A DNA stretch of 64,000 bases from Lichina pygmaea (Eukaryota; Ascomycota; Lichinomycetes; Lichinales; Lichinaceae), in the NCBI GenBank assembly GCA_963422465.1, contig OY730173.1:806001-870000 (forward strand), in the 5' to 3' direction. This document shows, piece after piece, positions 21,907-33,699 of this stretch. Below the pieces are notes generated by a model, which was given only the letters and a program-made list of their open reading frames with translations, was not told the origin of the DNA and did not search any database. A program made the translations under genes and the position numbers. Position 1 is the first letter of the stretch. Each line of letters starts with the position of its first letter.

Positions 21907-22200
21907 ATGTCTCTAAAGTCATGTGTGACTGTTAGCCAAACTCAGCTTACTGCTCAAATCCACAATCAGGGTTTTGTTTCACGTACACCCTACAACTTTT
22001 GTGTTCTCTGTGGTTGTCCGTGCTTCCAGATGCTGGGGGAAGATGATAAGTTGAAGTGTGCTACGTGCACTCAGCGTGGGAGGTCTTGTGTCTCTGTGTC
22101 CTGGGCATCTCTGAACATGTCCTGGGATAACCTTTGTGAGGATGTAGCCACTGAAGAGGCAACACATGACACACTCTTCAAACAACTTGCTGTAGTGTAA
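21907..22200 (+). CDS. E2 antisense Cys-rich/coiled-coil ORF
   Basis: 97 codons on the strand opposite to E2 pol, beginning 44 bases from the LTR. Cys pattern: FCVLCGCPCFQM, then KLKCATC and RSCVSVSWASLN, followed by a charged helix. It differs from the E1/E4/E5 version (LGEDDKLKC here, MSDNNDKLKC there) but keeps the Cys and Trp positions. Unknown function; no family name can be given. Confidence 0.55.
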   Translation: MSLKSCVTVSQTQLTAQIHNQGFVSRTPYNFCVLCGCPCFQMLGEDDKLKCATCTQRGRSCVSVSWASLNMSWDNLCEDVATEEATHDTLFKQLAVV

Positions 22201-24131
22201 GTTTGTCTGTCTCAGAAGTGAAAGGTGTTGGAAGACGCTGAGGTCTGTGCAAGGCAGAAGCTTCAGTGTCTGGTGAAAGAGATAGAGTCAGATGGTGAGG
22301 ATTTGACTTGATTAGTCATTGACGTGTCCCTCCTGCAGGCCGAGCTGTTCAGTCCTGCTCCTGCCAAAACTATGGCAGAAGAAGCTGGCAGTTCGCAAGG
22401 TTCTTGAGTGGTTCCCAGGTATTCTCCAAGTCTGGGTATCCTTTCCACTTGACAAGGTATTGCTGACCTTTCCTAGCCAGAATCTGTTCAACTTCAAACT
22501 CTTGTTCTTCTTCAGGTTGATAATAAAATATTTCCTGCAAGGGTGTGCTCTGGTCAGCTGGTTCAATCATCAATATATGAAAGTTTGGATAGACTCTGGC
22601 ATCTCTTGGTAGTCATATCTTGACATTGACTAGTCCTGTTTTCTCTTTGACTGAAAATAGTCTGACCTTAATATTATCAAGTTTCTTTGTCTTTAGCTTT
22701 TTTGTTTTCTAATTTTTTGTGAGGAGGTAGACTTTATCCCCCTTCTTTAGCTGAGGTACTATTTTTGATTTTTTGTCTATTTGACACTGTATTTTTTCTG
22801 AGATCTCTTGAAGGTAGTGCCTTATCATCATGTGTGTTTGTTGTAGAAGCTTGTCATGTTGGAGTGCTTTCTCTGTGTTTGGTGAAGCTCTGCTTGGTAT
22901 TCTGATGTTCACATGTTATTCAAAATTGGCAAAGAATAGTGATTCCTTTGTTGAGTCTGATCTGTGCTGGTTAATTGCCAGCTGTGCCACCAGTAATAAC
23001 TGTACCCAATTACTATGGGTCTGGTTGATGTAATACCACAAATAAGTCTCCAGGATTTGGTTTGCTCACTCTGTCTATCTGTCAGTTTGTGGGTGATAGA
23101 CTGTAGACATTTTGGGTTTTGTTCCCATGGCTGCACTGATTGTCTTCCAGTAGTTAGATGTGAAGAGTTTGTCTCTGTCTGTAATAATCATAAGTAGAAC
23201 TCTGTGGTCTCTGACCAATCTGTCCAGTAAGAGGTGTCCTAACTGTTCTGCTGTGTGGGTCTCCTTGAATAGTACTGTTATTAGATATTTTGTGAATCTG
23301 TCCACTATCACCATAATCAAGTTGTAGGTGATTCCTGTGATTGGGTCTTTGGACTTGGGTAGCTTGGTGATAAAGTCTATTGACACATCTTCCCACAGAC
23401 CTCTCAGTATCATGTTCAGGTGTCTTTCTCTATATGGCTTATGTTTTCCATGCTTGTTTTTCTGGTATAGTAGACATTTGTTGATGTAGCTTGTGATGTG
23501 TTGTCAGAGATTGATGACATTATTCCCTGCCTGTTGGATAAGGTCTGTGGTTTTGGTGATTCCTGGGTGACCATGTGCTGGGTTGTTGTGGTAGTTTCTT
23601 ATTAATTCTTCAGTGTCTTCTGCTGTGAGCTTGTTGATCTGTGGTCAAGGTACCAGGTTTCCTTGCTGGTCCTGCTGTAAGATTATTCCTTGGTGTTCAT
23701 CATCTTCCATGTGGTTTTTTTGTCAGCTTAGTACGTCTACTCTCCTGTTGTCTTATCTGGGGGTGTACAAGATCTTGAACTTGTGTTGCCCTAGGAGTTC
23801 AGCCTATCTGATTTGTTGTCTGTTCAGCTTCTTGGTTGTTGTGAACATTGTCAGATTTTTGTGGTCTGTGAGAACAGTGAGTTCAGAACTACTTTCTGTG
23901 TACACTCTCCAGTGTTTGAGTACGTTGACAACTGCCAGTAGCTCTTTATTGTGGATATCATAGTTCTGTTCCACTTGAGTTATTTTGTGTGAGTAGTAGG
24001 CAACTGGGTGTCACTTGTCATCTGCCTGTTGGCATAAACATGCTCCCACTACCTGATCTGAAGTGTCTGTCCTGATTTGTGTCAGTTGGCCTGTCTTGAA
24101 GTTGAGAAGAACTGGTTTCTTGGCGCAAGTG

Positions 24132-24769
24132 TGTTGTGGTCTGTACTGTGCCATCCTAACCAAGTATAGGATTAAGGGTGAGATGCGGAAGGTGGGTTGG
24201 TTCTTGCAGGAGAGGAGTGTCAAGGAGTGCGAAGGGGTTTGGTGGAACATGGTAGTGGTGACACCTGATCAATAGCTTCATACAAAAGGATTGTATTGAA
24301 GTAGATCTAGTTGTCTGGATCACAACATAAGTTGAAGACAATTGTTCCATAAGAGAACTATCACCAGACTATATAGTGCTCAGTCTGTGAGCTGGGTGAG
24401 CTCTGCTCACTTTGCTCACTGTTCATGCACACTGCAGTGAGCTGGGCAAGCTCTGCTCACTTTGCTCACTTGTTCATGCATGCTGCGGCAAGCTGGGCAA
24501 GCTCTGCTCACTTTGCTCACTTGTTCATGTATGCTGCGGTGAGCTGGGCAAGCTCTGCTCACTTTGCTCACTTGTTCATGCATGCTGTGGTGAGCTGGGC
24601 AAGCTCTGCTCACTTTGCTCACACATATGCATGCTGCAGCAAGCAACCCCTGGTCAGTCTCGCCAGTCATGTGACTGCTTCCTGTGTTATGTGACCTGGT
24701 ACTTCTGTCCAGTATCCTGTCTGCTGCTTTCTGTGAGTATAAAGACTATGTTCCTCCTGGGTCATAACA
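24132..24769 (-). repeat. E3 3' LTR (type II)
   Basis: 638 bp, related to the E2 LTR. U3 contains four successive copies of a 51-bp unit (GCTGGGCAAGCTCTG begins at 24441, 24492, 24543 and 24594). The long open frames over these units are an effect of the 51-base period. Confidence 0.9.
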
Positions 24770-26445
24770 CTATCCTCCTCTCCATCTTTCATCATCTTGA
24801 TGAAACCTGGTCATGTCTCCAAAGTCATGTGCGACTGTTAGCTGAACTCAGCTTACTGCTCAAATCCACAATCAGGGTTTTGTTTTGTGTACACTCTGCA
24901 ACTTTTGTGTTCTTCATGGTTGTCTGTACTTCCAGATGCTGGGGGAAGATGATAAGTTGAAATGTGCTGTGTGCACTCAGTGTGGGAGGTCTTATGTCTC
25001 AGTATCCTGGGAATCTCTGAACCTATCCTGGGACAACCTTTGTGAGGATGTGGCTGCTGAAGAGGCAACACACAACACACTCTTTGAACAACTTACCGTG
25101 GTGCAAGTTCATCTGTCTTGGAAACAGAAGGTGTTGGAAGGCACCAAGGTCTGTGTGAGGCAGAAGCTTCAGTGTCTGGTGAAAGAGATGGAGTTGGATA
25201 GCAAGGATTTAACTTGATCAGCTATTGACACATCCCTCCTGCAGGCTGAGCTGTTCAGTCCTACTCCTACTGAAACTGTCACAGAAGAAGCTGGCAGTTC
25301 ACAAGGTTCTTGAGTGGTTCCCAGGTATTCTCCAAGTCTGGGTATCCTTTCCACTTGACAAGATATTACTGACCTTTCCTAGCCAGAATCTGTTCAACTT
25401 CAAACTCTTGTTCTTCTTCAGGTTGATAATAAAATATTTCCTGCAAGAGTGTGCTCTGGTCAGCTGGTTCAATCATTGATATATGAAAGTTTGGATAGAC
25501 TCTGGCATCCCTTAGTAGTCGTATCTTGATGTTGACTGGTCCTGTTTTCTCTTCAACTGAAAATAGTCTGAACTTGATGTTGTCAAGTTTCTTTGTCTTT
25601 AGTTTTTTTGTTTTCCAATTTTTTGTGAGGAGGTAGACTTTATCCCCCTTCTTTAGCTGAGGTGCCATTTTCAATTTTTTGTCTATTTGACACTGTATTT
25701 TTTCTGAGATCTCTTGAAGGTAGTGTCTTATCATCGTGTGTGTTTGTCGTAGAAGCTTGTTATGTTGGAGTGCTTTCTCCACGTTTGGTGAAGCTCTGCT
25801 TGGCATTCTGATGTTTGTGTGTTGTCCAAAATTGGCAAAGAATAGTGATTCCTTTGTTGAGTCTGATCTGTGCTGGTTGATTGCCAGCTGTGCCACCAGT
25901 AATAACTGTACCCAATTGCTGTGGGTCTGGTTGATGTAATGCCGCAAATAAGTCTCCAGGACTTGGTTTGCTTGCTCTGTCTGGCTGTCAGTTCATGGGT
26001 GGTAGGCTGTAGACATCTTAGGTTTTGTTCCTATAGCTGCACTGATTGTTTTCTAGTAGTTGGATGTGAAGAGTTTGTCTCTGTCAGTAATGACTGTGAT
26101 TAGAACTCTGTGGTCCCTGACTAATCTGTCCAGTAAGAGGTGTCCTAACTGTTCTGCTGTGTGGGTTTCCTTAATAGTTCTTCAGTGTCTTCTGCTGTAA
26201 GCTTGTTGATCTGTGGTTGAGGTACCAGGTTTCCTTGCTGGTCCTGCTGTAAGATTATTCCTTGGTGTTCATCATCTTCCATGTGGTTTTTTTGTCAGCT
26301 TAGTGCGTCTGCTCTCCTATTGTCTCATCTGGGGGTGTACAAGATCTTGAACTTGTGTTGCCCTAGGAGTTCAGCCTATCTGACTTGTTGTCTGTTCAGC
26401 TTCTTGGTTATCGTGAACGTTGTCAGATTCTTGTGGTCTGTGAGA
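24770..26445 (-). pseudogene. E3 piece 1: chromodomain and integrase
   Basis: The integrase C-terminal half is open at 25366-25947 on the minus strand (QHTNIRMPSRASPN, QLKKGDKVYLLTKNWK) and the chromodomain is at about 25230-25460. The antisense ORF (24885-25217, +) is of the E2 type. The piece ends at the duplication TGAGA where E4 entered. Confidence 0.85.
24885..25217 (+). CDS. E3 antisense Cys-rich/coiled-coil ORF
   Basis: 110 codons opposite to E3 pol. It keeps FCVL, CFQM, KLKC, CGRS and SW(E/A)SLN, and then a long Leu/Glu/Lys helix (about residues 50-105). It is the longest single open copy of this ORF in the window. No known function. Confidence 0.55.
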   Translation: MCTLCNFCVLHGCLYFQMLGEDDKLKCAVCTQCGRSYVSVSWESLNLSWDNLCEDVAAEEATHNTLFEQLTVVQVHLSWKQKVLEGTKVCVRQKLQCLVKEMELDSKDLT

Positions 26446-26970
26446 TGTTGCAGTCTGTACTGTGCTGTCCTAACTGAGTATAGGATTAAGGGTGAGATGT
26501 GGAAGGCAGGTTGGTTCTTGCAGGAGAGGAGTGTCAAGGAGTGCGAAGGGGTTTGGTGGAATGTGGTGGTGGTGACACCTGATCAATAGCTTTGTACAAA
26601 AGGATTGTATTGAAGTAGATCTAGTTGTCTGGATCACAACATGAGTTGAAGACAATTGTTCCATAAGAGAACTATCACTGGACTATATAGTGCTGGCCTG
26701 TCAAGACAATCAAGATTGTCTTGACAGTCCCACTATGTTATGCATCCTGTGTCAAGACAGGTGAGATTGTCTTGATGCTTCCTGCACCCTGCATCAAGAC
26801 TGGTGAGATTGTCTTGATGCTTCATGCATGCTGCGTCAAGCCACCCGTGTGTCTCAACAGTCACGTGACCCTTTGTCAGTTTGGTCACTTGACTTTCCAT
26901 AGTGTCCTCTTGTCTGGCCTGTGGCCTGATTGCTTGTAAATAAGTGGCTCCCATCCCAGGGATTGTAACA
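26446..26970 (-). repeat. E4 3' LTR
   Basis: 525 bp, type I (42-bp units) in reverse orientation, next to the pyrimidine form of the purine tract (CTACCCTTCTCTCC). Confidence 0.92.
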
Positions 26971-27350
26971 CTACCCTTCTCTCCTTCATTCATCATCCTG
27001 ATGAATTCTGGAGTATGTCTGCAAAATCATGTGCCTCTGCTTACTGAAGACAACTGGCAGCCCAGATCTGTGATCATAACTTTGTGTCACTTGCTCTGTG
27101 TGACTTCTGTGTTTTGAACCACAAGCTCTGTTTCCAAATGTCTGACAACAACAATAAGTTGAAGTGCGCTGAGTGCACTTGTTATGGGAAGTCTTGTGTG
27201 TCACTTTCTTGGGAGTCACTGAACATGACCTGAGATAACCTTTGTGAGGATTTGGCTGTTGATGAGGCCAAGCGGGATACTCTTGTTGAGCAGCTTGCTG
27301 AGCTGCAGGCTTGTGTGTCCTGAAAGCGAAAGGTTCTTGAAGGTGCTGAG

Positions 27351-28714
27351 AGTTTTTTTATTTTATTTTTATTTTATTCTTACTCTGATTTGGCTGGTGA
27401 GCCATGCAGAACTTCTAGATACATGCTTTTTTTCCCAGAAAACCTTTGAAGGAATAAAAACTGAGACTTGGGTAAGACTAGGGAATTATCTGGAAGAATA
27501 TGCAGTGTCTGGAGAAAATAAAATCACAGAGATGATAGGTTTTCTGGTAAGAGTTGGTATGCTAAGTTAAACTGGTCTAGTCTTTTCAAAGACATAAACC
27601 AGAGAAGAAATTCTTTAAGCACTTTAGGCTTTTGAAGTAAAGTAGAGAAATTGTAGGAAAGAAAAGTGGCTTGCTGTCTTTGAGTAAGAAACTTGTTACA
27701 AGAGAAAGTAATATGTTGAGCAGTCTCTTCTCCAAAACCACAGGAACATAGAGGGGATTGGAAGTCAGGAACATTTGCTCTGAAAAGAAAGCTGGCTAGT
27801 CCTATCCTTGCTGATAGAATCTGCAAGTAAAGACTAGCTTCAGCTTTTCTCAAGTCTTTGAAAACTTTGAGATTTTTCTTTTGGGGTAGTCTGCAAAATA
27901 GCTCCCAGACTGAAGAACATTTCTGTCTGTTTGCCTGCCATCTGGCTTCCCACTCTTTCTGAAACACTTCTTGAAATTGTTTCTTAGAGTAATCTTGGTT
28001 AGTGGTTAGTTCTTCTAGCTATCTTGCTTTCCAGTTAGGTGTGATAGTAGACAGAGACTTTGGAGGTGTTCTCAGAGTAGAAACAAAAACAGTGATCTGG
28101 GAAAAGAGCTTATAGAGAAGTGAGGAGAGAGGATTAGAACAAGTATTGGAAAAATAGAAAGATTGTAGGAAAGTTGCTGTTCTAAATTTGAAATAAAGAT
28201 CAAGAGGTGGTAGGAATAGTTCTCCTTCAATAAGAAATGTAGAAGTAGCTTTGAAGACACCTCCTATAGTTTTTAGACACTTAGTCTGGAAAAGATTTAG
28301 AGAAGAAATATTAGAAGGTTTTTTGTGGGGATTGAACCAGACTCCTACTGCATAGCTGAGAAGTGATCTCAGTATTGCAGTGTAGACAAGTCTAGCAGAG
28401 AGAACAGGTAGACCCCATGTAGAAAAAGTAGTTCTGGAAAGTGCTGAGAAAAACTTGGAAGCTTTCTGTAACATGATTTTCTGGTGTTTTTTCCAGAGAA
28501 GCTTGGAATCATAGTGTAGTCCCAGAATACACACTTCTTCCTTAGGCTGTAGTACCACTTCTCCAAGTCTTAGACTGAGCTGAAGATTATCTGTTCTTCT
28601 TCTAGAAAAATAGAGAAGTTCATACTTTTCAGGTGCAAACTTCATTCCATGTTTTCTTGCCCAGTCTAAACACTTGGAGTGAGTAGACTTTAGCTTCAGG
28701 AGATTGCTTTTAAG
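27351..28714 (-). mobile_element. 5'-truncated LINE (subfamily 2), part of a chimeric insertion
   Basis: Minus orientation. The 3' tail (T-rich on +) is at 27351-27376. ORF2 remnants are at 27524-27967 and 28019-28645. The homology runs from the middle of reverse transcriptase (SPEKYELLYFSRRR-type segment) to the C-terminal zinc region (SPLCSCGFGEETAQHITFSC). Protein identity to LINE A/B is clearly lower than between A and B. A stop and frame break separate the two open parts. Its tail is the closest match to the SINE tail. It is joined at its 5' end to unrelated DNA (28715-29832). Confidence 0.9.
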
Positions 28715-29832
28715 CTACAGTCGTACTATGCCAGAACATAGTGTAGAGTTGGCACCCCCCCACAGGGTCTCTACCACACTTTCCCACAGTCCCGAAGTCT
28801 TTTGCACTCCACTGTATGTGCTCACCCCTGGGATCCTGCTTCGGAGCGCTGGGTCACCAGCCCAGAGCCCACACTCCAACTGTAGTTTGCTCCCTGAGCT
28901 TGTTGTTTGCAGTCTAAGTCTGCACTCTGTACGAACCGGCATGCGCATCCATCCTCTCAGACTATATAGACAGTCTCGTAGTAGGCCCAGGCCCTACCTC
29001 TGTCACTGCCATTATATGCCACACCTCGCAGTTGTTAACTGTTTTGTGTTACCTTCGCAGATCTCTTGTACAAAGGCCGACTATGCCTCGCAGGCCTTAC
29101 AGACCCTGCAGGCTGTGCCAGCACCTGCAGGGCTGTCTTTCCAGCCCACTAACCAAGTAGGGAGGACTTCTTCTTGGTCCACTGTCACCTGTGGGGCCCC
29201 GGTTGCACCTGTTGGCCCACTGGATAACCCAGTCCTCTGGCCCCAGATTGTGGATCGTACGAAGAGACTTCGTGGCAAGGCCTTAGGCAAAACCATCAAG
29301 CCAGCACTTTGGCTATCACACAGCTCTTAGGCACTGGAGTGGCGATGTCTCCTCGTACGACCACTCTCCTTCTTTAACAGGTGGTCTGCGTTTGATTAAC
29401 AACACCACAGTGCCAAGACCACTCCCCCCCTAGCAGATCCTCATGTGTTAGCTGGAGACTCTGCTAGAAGGGTGACATGACAAGAACTCCTCTCGACTAC
29501 TCCAGAGGTGCCCTATCAGACACCTAGACTTCACATCCACCAGCTGTGAGGCTGGCTTCGGGCTGTAGTGTACACGGTAGTCATCTGTCAGATGGTTTTC
29601 ATCTCCCAAGCTTGGTCGCAGTCCTCTGTTCTGCTGTAGCTGTTTCACAGGGGTGTCCAGGGTGTCTGCACAACACCTCCGGTGGCCTGTCACTCCACAA
29701 CACCAGCAGCTCGACTGGTGACTTGATTAGCTCTTGGTGCAGCGACTACAAGCAGCCTGGGAAGCTGCCCGCCATCGACTGCCCCGAGGTTCCCAGCCTG
29801 CACCACGTGGAGGTTCAAGTTGTTGCAGGCCT
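28715..29832. other. Unrelated 1.1-kb segment fused to a LINE
   Basis: CpG-richer than its surroundings and not similar to other parts of the window. Together with the LINE it lies between copies of the 7-bp word TGCTGAG (27344-27350 and 29833-29839), at a site that is continuous in E1 and E5. A frame of 208 codons (28704-29330, +) and a frame of 81 codons (29448-29693, -) show no recognisable family. It could be host DNA, or part of a third retroelement (a TATATAG and TGTTAA words are present), captured by template switching. Confidence 0.6.
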
Positions 29833-30873
29833 GCTGAGGGTTGAGCAAGGAAGAAGCTCCAGTGCCTTGTTGCTGAAATAGAGGTGGATGGTGAAGACTT
29901 GTCAGTGACAGTTATTGATGTGTCTGTGTTGCAGGCTGAGCTGTTCAGTCCTACTTGTGCCAGAACTGCTGCAGGAGGAGCTGGTAGTTCACGAGGTTCC
30001 TGAGTGGTTCCCAGGTATTTTCTGAGTCTGGGTAGTTTTTCCACTTGACAAGGTATCACTGACCTTTGCTCTTCAAGATATGTTCAACCTCAAATTCCTG
30101 TTCTTCCTCTGATTGGTAATGAAATGTTTCCTGCAAGGGTGTGCTCTGATCAGCTAATTTGATCATTGAGATGTGAAAGTTTGGGTGTACCTGAGTGTTT
30201 CTCAGTAGTCGCAGTCTGATGTTGACTGGTCCAGTTCTTTCTTTGACTGAAAATAGTCTGACCTTGACATAGTCCAGTTTCTTTGTTCTTAGTTTCTTGA
30301 CTTTCCAATTTTTTGTGAGGAGGTAGACTTTATCCCCCTTCTTCAGCTGAGGTGCCATTTTCAATTTTTTGTCTATTTGGTGTTACATCTTTTCTGAGGT
30401 CTCTTGAAGGTAGTGCCTCATCATTGTGTGTGTTTGTCGTAGAAGCTTGTTATGTTGGAGTGCTTTCTCTATGTTTAGTGAAGCTCTGCTTGGTATTCTG
30501 ATATTTGCATGTTATCCAAAATTAGCAAAGAATAGTGATTCCTTTGTTGAGTCTGATCTGTGCTGGTTAATTGCCAGCTGTGCCACTGGTAATAGCTGTA
30601 CCTAATTACTGTGAGTCTGGTTGATGTAATACCACAAATAAGTCTCCAGGACTTGGTTTGCTTGCTCTGTCTGGCTGTCAGTTTGTGAGTGATAGACTGT
30701 AGACATTTTGGGTTTTGTTCCCACGGCTGCACTAATTGTTTTCCAGTAGTTGGATGTGAAGAGTTTGTCTCTGTCAGTAATAACTGTGATTGGAACTCTG
30801 TGGTCCCTGACCAATCTGTCCAGTAGGAGGTGTTCCAACTGCTCTGCTGTGTGGGTTTCCTTGAATAGTACTA
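29833..30873 (-). pseudogene. E4 piece: chromodomain and integrase C-terminal part
   Basis: Continues E4 after the chimeric LINE. The open part at 30056-30364 reads QLKKGDKVYLLTKNWKVKKL and ends before the chromodomain. The catalytic-core segment at 30602-30830 contains VITDRDKLFTSNYWK. E5 entered at the duplication TACTA. Confidence 0.85.
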
Positions 30874-31474
30874 TGTTACAACCCAGGGGATGGGAGCCAC
30901 TCATTTATAGGCAATCAGGCTGTGGGCCAGGCAAGAGGACATTATGGAAGTCAAGTGACCAACCAACAAGGGGTCACATGACTGTCGAGACACACACAGG
31001 AGTCTTGACGCAGCATGCATGAAGCATCAAGACAATCTCACCAGTCTCGACGCAGGATGTATGAAGCATTAAGACAATCTCACCAGTCTTGACACAGGAT
31101 GCATAAAGCATCAAGACAATCTTACCAGTCTTGACACAGGGTGCATAACATGGTGGGACTGTCAAGACAATCTCACCTGTCTTGATGTTGAGACTGTCGA
31201 GACAATCTTGATCATCTTGACAGGCCAGCACTATATAGTCTGGTGATAGTTCCCTTATAGAACAATCATCTTCAACTCATGTTGTGATCTAGACAACTAG
31301 ATCTATTTCAATACAATCCTTTTGTACGAAGCTGTTGATCAGGTGTCACCACCACCATGTTCCACCAAACCCCTTCATGCTCCTTGACACTCCTCTCCTG
31401 CGAGAACCAACCTGCCTTCCACCTCTTGCCCTAATCCTATACTCAGATAGGACAGTACAGTACAGACCGCAACA
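30874..31474 (+). repeat. E5 5' LTR
   Basis: 601 bp, type I, with 42-bp units at about 30990-31160 and a TATATAG box near 31230. The first bases after it (31475 onward) contain TTGAAGAC, the possible self-primer site. Confidence 0.94.
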
Positions 31475-31492
31475 CTTTGAAGACCCTCAAGG

Positions 31493-32320
31493 ATGAGTAT
31501 CTCAGGAGCAACCAACCCCAACTTCCCAGATGGAAAGATTAGTATTGCCAAGCCAGACCTGTTCTACAGTGAAAGAAACAAGGTTGACGACTGGCTCATG
31601 CAACTCCAAGTCTACTTTCAATTCCAACCAGAGACAAAGCTGCCTAAAAGTAGCCCCTCTTCGCAACCACTTACATGAGAGGCAATGCTTATTGATAGAT
31701 CAAGCCCTACGTCAACAAACATCTCTCAGGAAACAGAGACCACAACAGCACAACAGAATGGATGACAAAATAGACACAATTCAAGGACAAGATCAAAAGG
31801 ATCCTTGGACTATCTAACAAAGACAAAGTGGTTATACAAATGATCCAGCACATCAAGCAACAACGCTCAGCCGCAGAGTACACCACGCAGTTCAAACAAT
31901 ACTCAGTACTGACTGACTGGGACGATGATACCCTGATAGTCATGTACTGACGTGGACTCAAGGAAAACATGAAGGATGAAATCACTTTTGACAGACAAGT
32001 GGTCAACACACTGGACAAACTCATCACACAAGCAATCAACATTGATGACAAACTATTCGAGCAAGTGATGGAGAAACACCACAACAGAGGATACAGCCAC
32101 CCCACATGGCATGTGAGCAACCACTACAAGCTGCCTAACAAGGCACTGCCACATGACCCATATGGCTATGCACTCATGGAACTGGATGCAGTCCACCACA
32201 AGGGAAGGTTCACAAAGGGAAGAAACAACAAAAAGGGGAAAGCACTGAAGTGCTATGCCTGTGGCAAGCTAGGCCACATAGTCAAAGACTGTTGTTCAAA
32301 GAACAAGGTGTACTGACAGT
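31493..32320 (+). pseudogene. E5 gag remnant
   Basis: The capsid region follows the LTR by 18 bases. The C-terminal open part (31969-32316) ends with the zinc knuckle CYACGKLGHIVKDC. Broken. Confidence 0.85.
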
Positions 32321-33059
32321 AACTTAATACGCTTGACAGAGACTGGAATGTCATCAAGCAAGAAGACCCACCAGGAGAGGCTCAGCTATCTCTTGAACAA
32401 TAGGATAACTACAATCAGACATTGGAAGCAGCCCACCAACTGGCAACATCAGGAGGCAAGGACCTACCAGAACAGACAGGTCAGGACAAGGGACAGGAGC
32501 CCTTAACCACCTCTGATGGGGACTGAGATGAACCCACATCTATCAAAGAAGAAATACTACAAGGAAGCTATGCTTACAGCATGGACCCACAAAATCTACA
32601 GCACAGCGAACTACAGTGGAGGTTTTGCACAAAGCACTACTGCACCTACCACAAACAACTACAAAGGTACAGAGGACATTCACCCTACCACGCCACCTGC
32701 CACAAGCATTGGGTCAATTGCAAGAAGGATGTGTGTGAGATCCATCTTTGGGACAAACACCAACACACCGCATTCCCTGAGCACACACATGATTGGCACA
32801 AACACCTCATGTTCCTACAGCAAGGCAACAACCACAACTGCTACATCAACAATTGGCAGTACTGCCTCAAGCCTGGATGTGACAAGCATCAGCAAGACAA
32901 ATTCATGAACAGATTCCTCAGGACTGATGGGAATGGCTGGACCTATTGCCCAGTCAGTGGAAAGACACTTCAATCAGGAAAAGACTGAACTCCCTTGTCA
33001 AGGGGTGACATCGGGAGTTCAACAACATGACCCCTAGCAACACAAAGCACCTGTGATTG

Positions 33060-33605
33060 CCTGTGTCACTACACACCAACACGCCAGTACAGACATACAC
33101 ACTTGTTGACTCTGGAGCCAGTGGAAACTACATCTCGAGACAACTTTACAACACCCTTGGCACTGGAAGGAGACGCAAGTAGCAGCCCTATCAGCTTGCG
33201 ATGGCAAATGGACAGACAGAGCTAGTCTGCCATGAGACGCAGCCAATGGAAATAGTTACTGGACACTATGCTGAAAGGATCCACCTTGATATTGTCAAGT
33301 TGGCCACTCAGGATATCTATTTAGGGATACCTTGGCTAAAGAAGCATAACCCAGTTGTTAACTGGAAGACAGGAGTACTCACGTTTAGGAACTGCACTAA
33401 CAACACAGCTCAGACCTGTTACCAGCCACAGAAGGTGTGGACAGATAAGGGAAGAAGTCCTCAGTGGAACCTCACCAACAGAAAGGACAACTCTCAAGAG
33501 AAGAGGTCTGCCTTGACAGGCACACCCCGGAACCAGGTGGCCAAACAGTCAGAGATGAAGAGAGAGGAAGTTGTTAACCCTCTGGAGATCTCTGAAGAGT
33601 ACTGA
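33060..33605 (+). pseudogene. E5 protease region
   Basis: Contains LVDSGASGNYIS and, in the open part 33201-33605, the end of the protease fold (IHLDIVKLATQDIYLGIPWL). This region leads into the reverse transcriptase. Confidence 0.82.
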
Positions 33606-33699
33606 CCTGGGTATGATAATCTTTTTCAGGAAGAGACAACAACAGCAGCATTGCCTAAGCACCAACCTTGGGATCATGAGATCAAGTTGCAACCAGGGA

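Larger units (their letters stand above)
21383..24131 (-). mobile_element. E2: Ty3/Gypsy chromovirus, 3' half only
   Basis: Minus orientation. The LTR at 21383-21863 is followed, going up the window, by the antisense ORF, chromodomain (about 22330-22560), integrase (about 22700-23510) and part of RNase H (to 24131). There it is interrupted by E3 after AAGTG. The gag-side half is not in the window. It inserted into a LINE and is decayed in many places. Confidence 0.88.

Noticed and set aside
24412-24960. 182-codon Cys-rich repeat protein
   Set aside because: The frame comes from a 51-bp LTR repeat whose length is a multiple of three; both strands are open. It is a by-product.
28704-29330. 208-codon gene on the + strand
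   Set aside because: No recognisable domain, it begins in LINE sequence, and it lies in the captured segment of a chimeric LINE.
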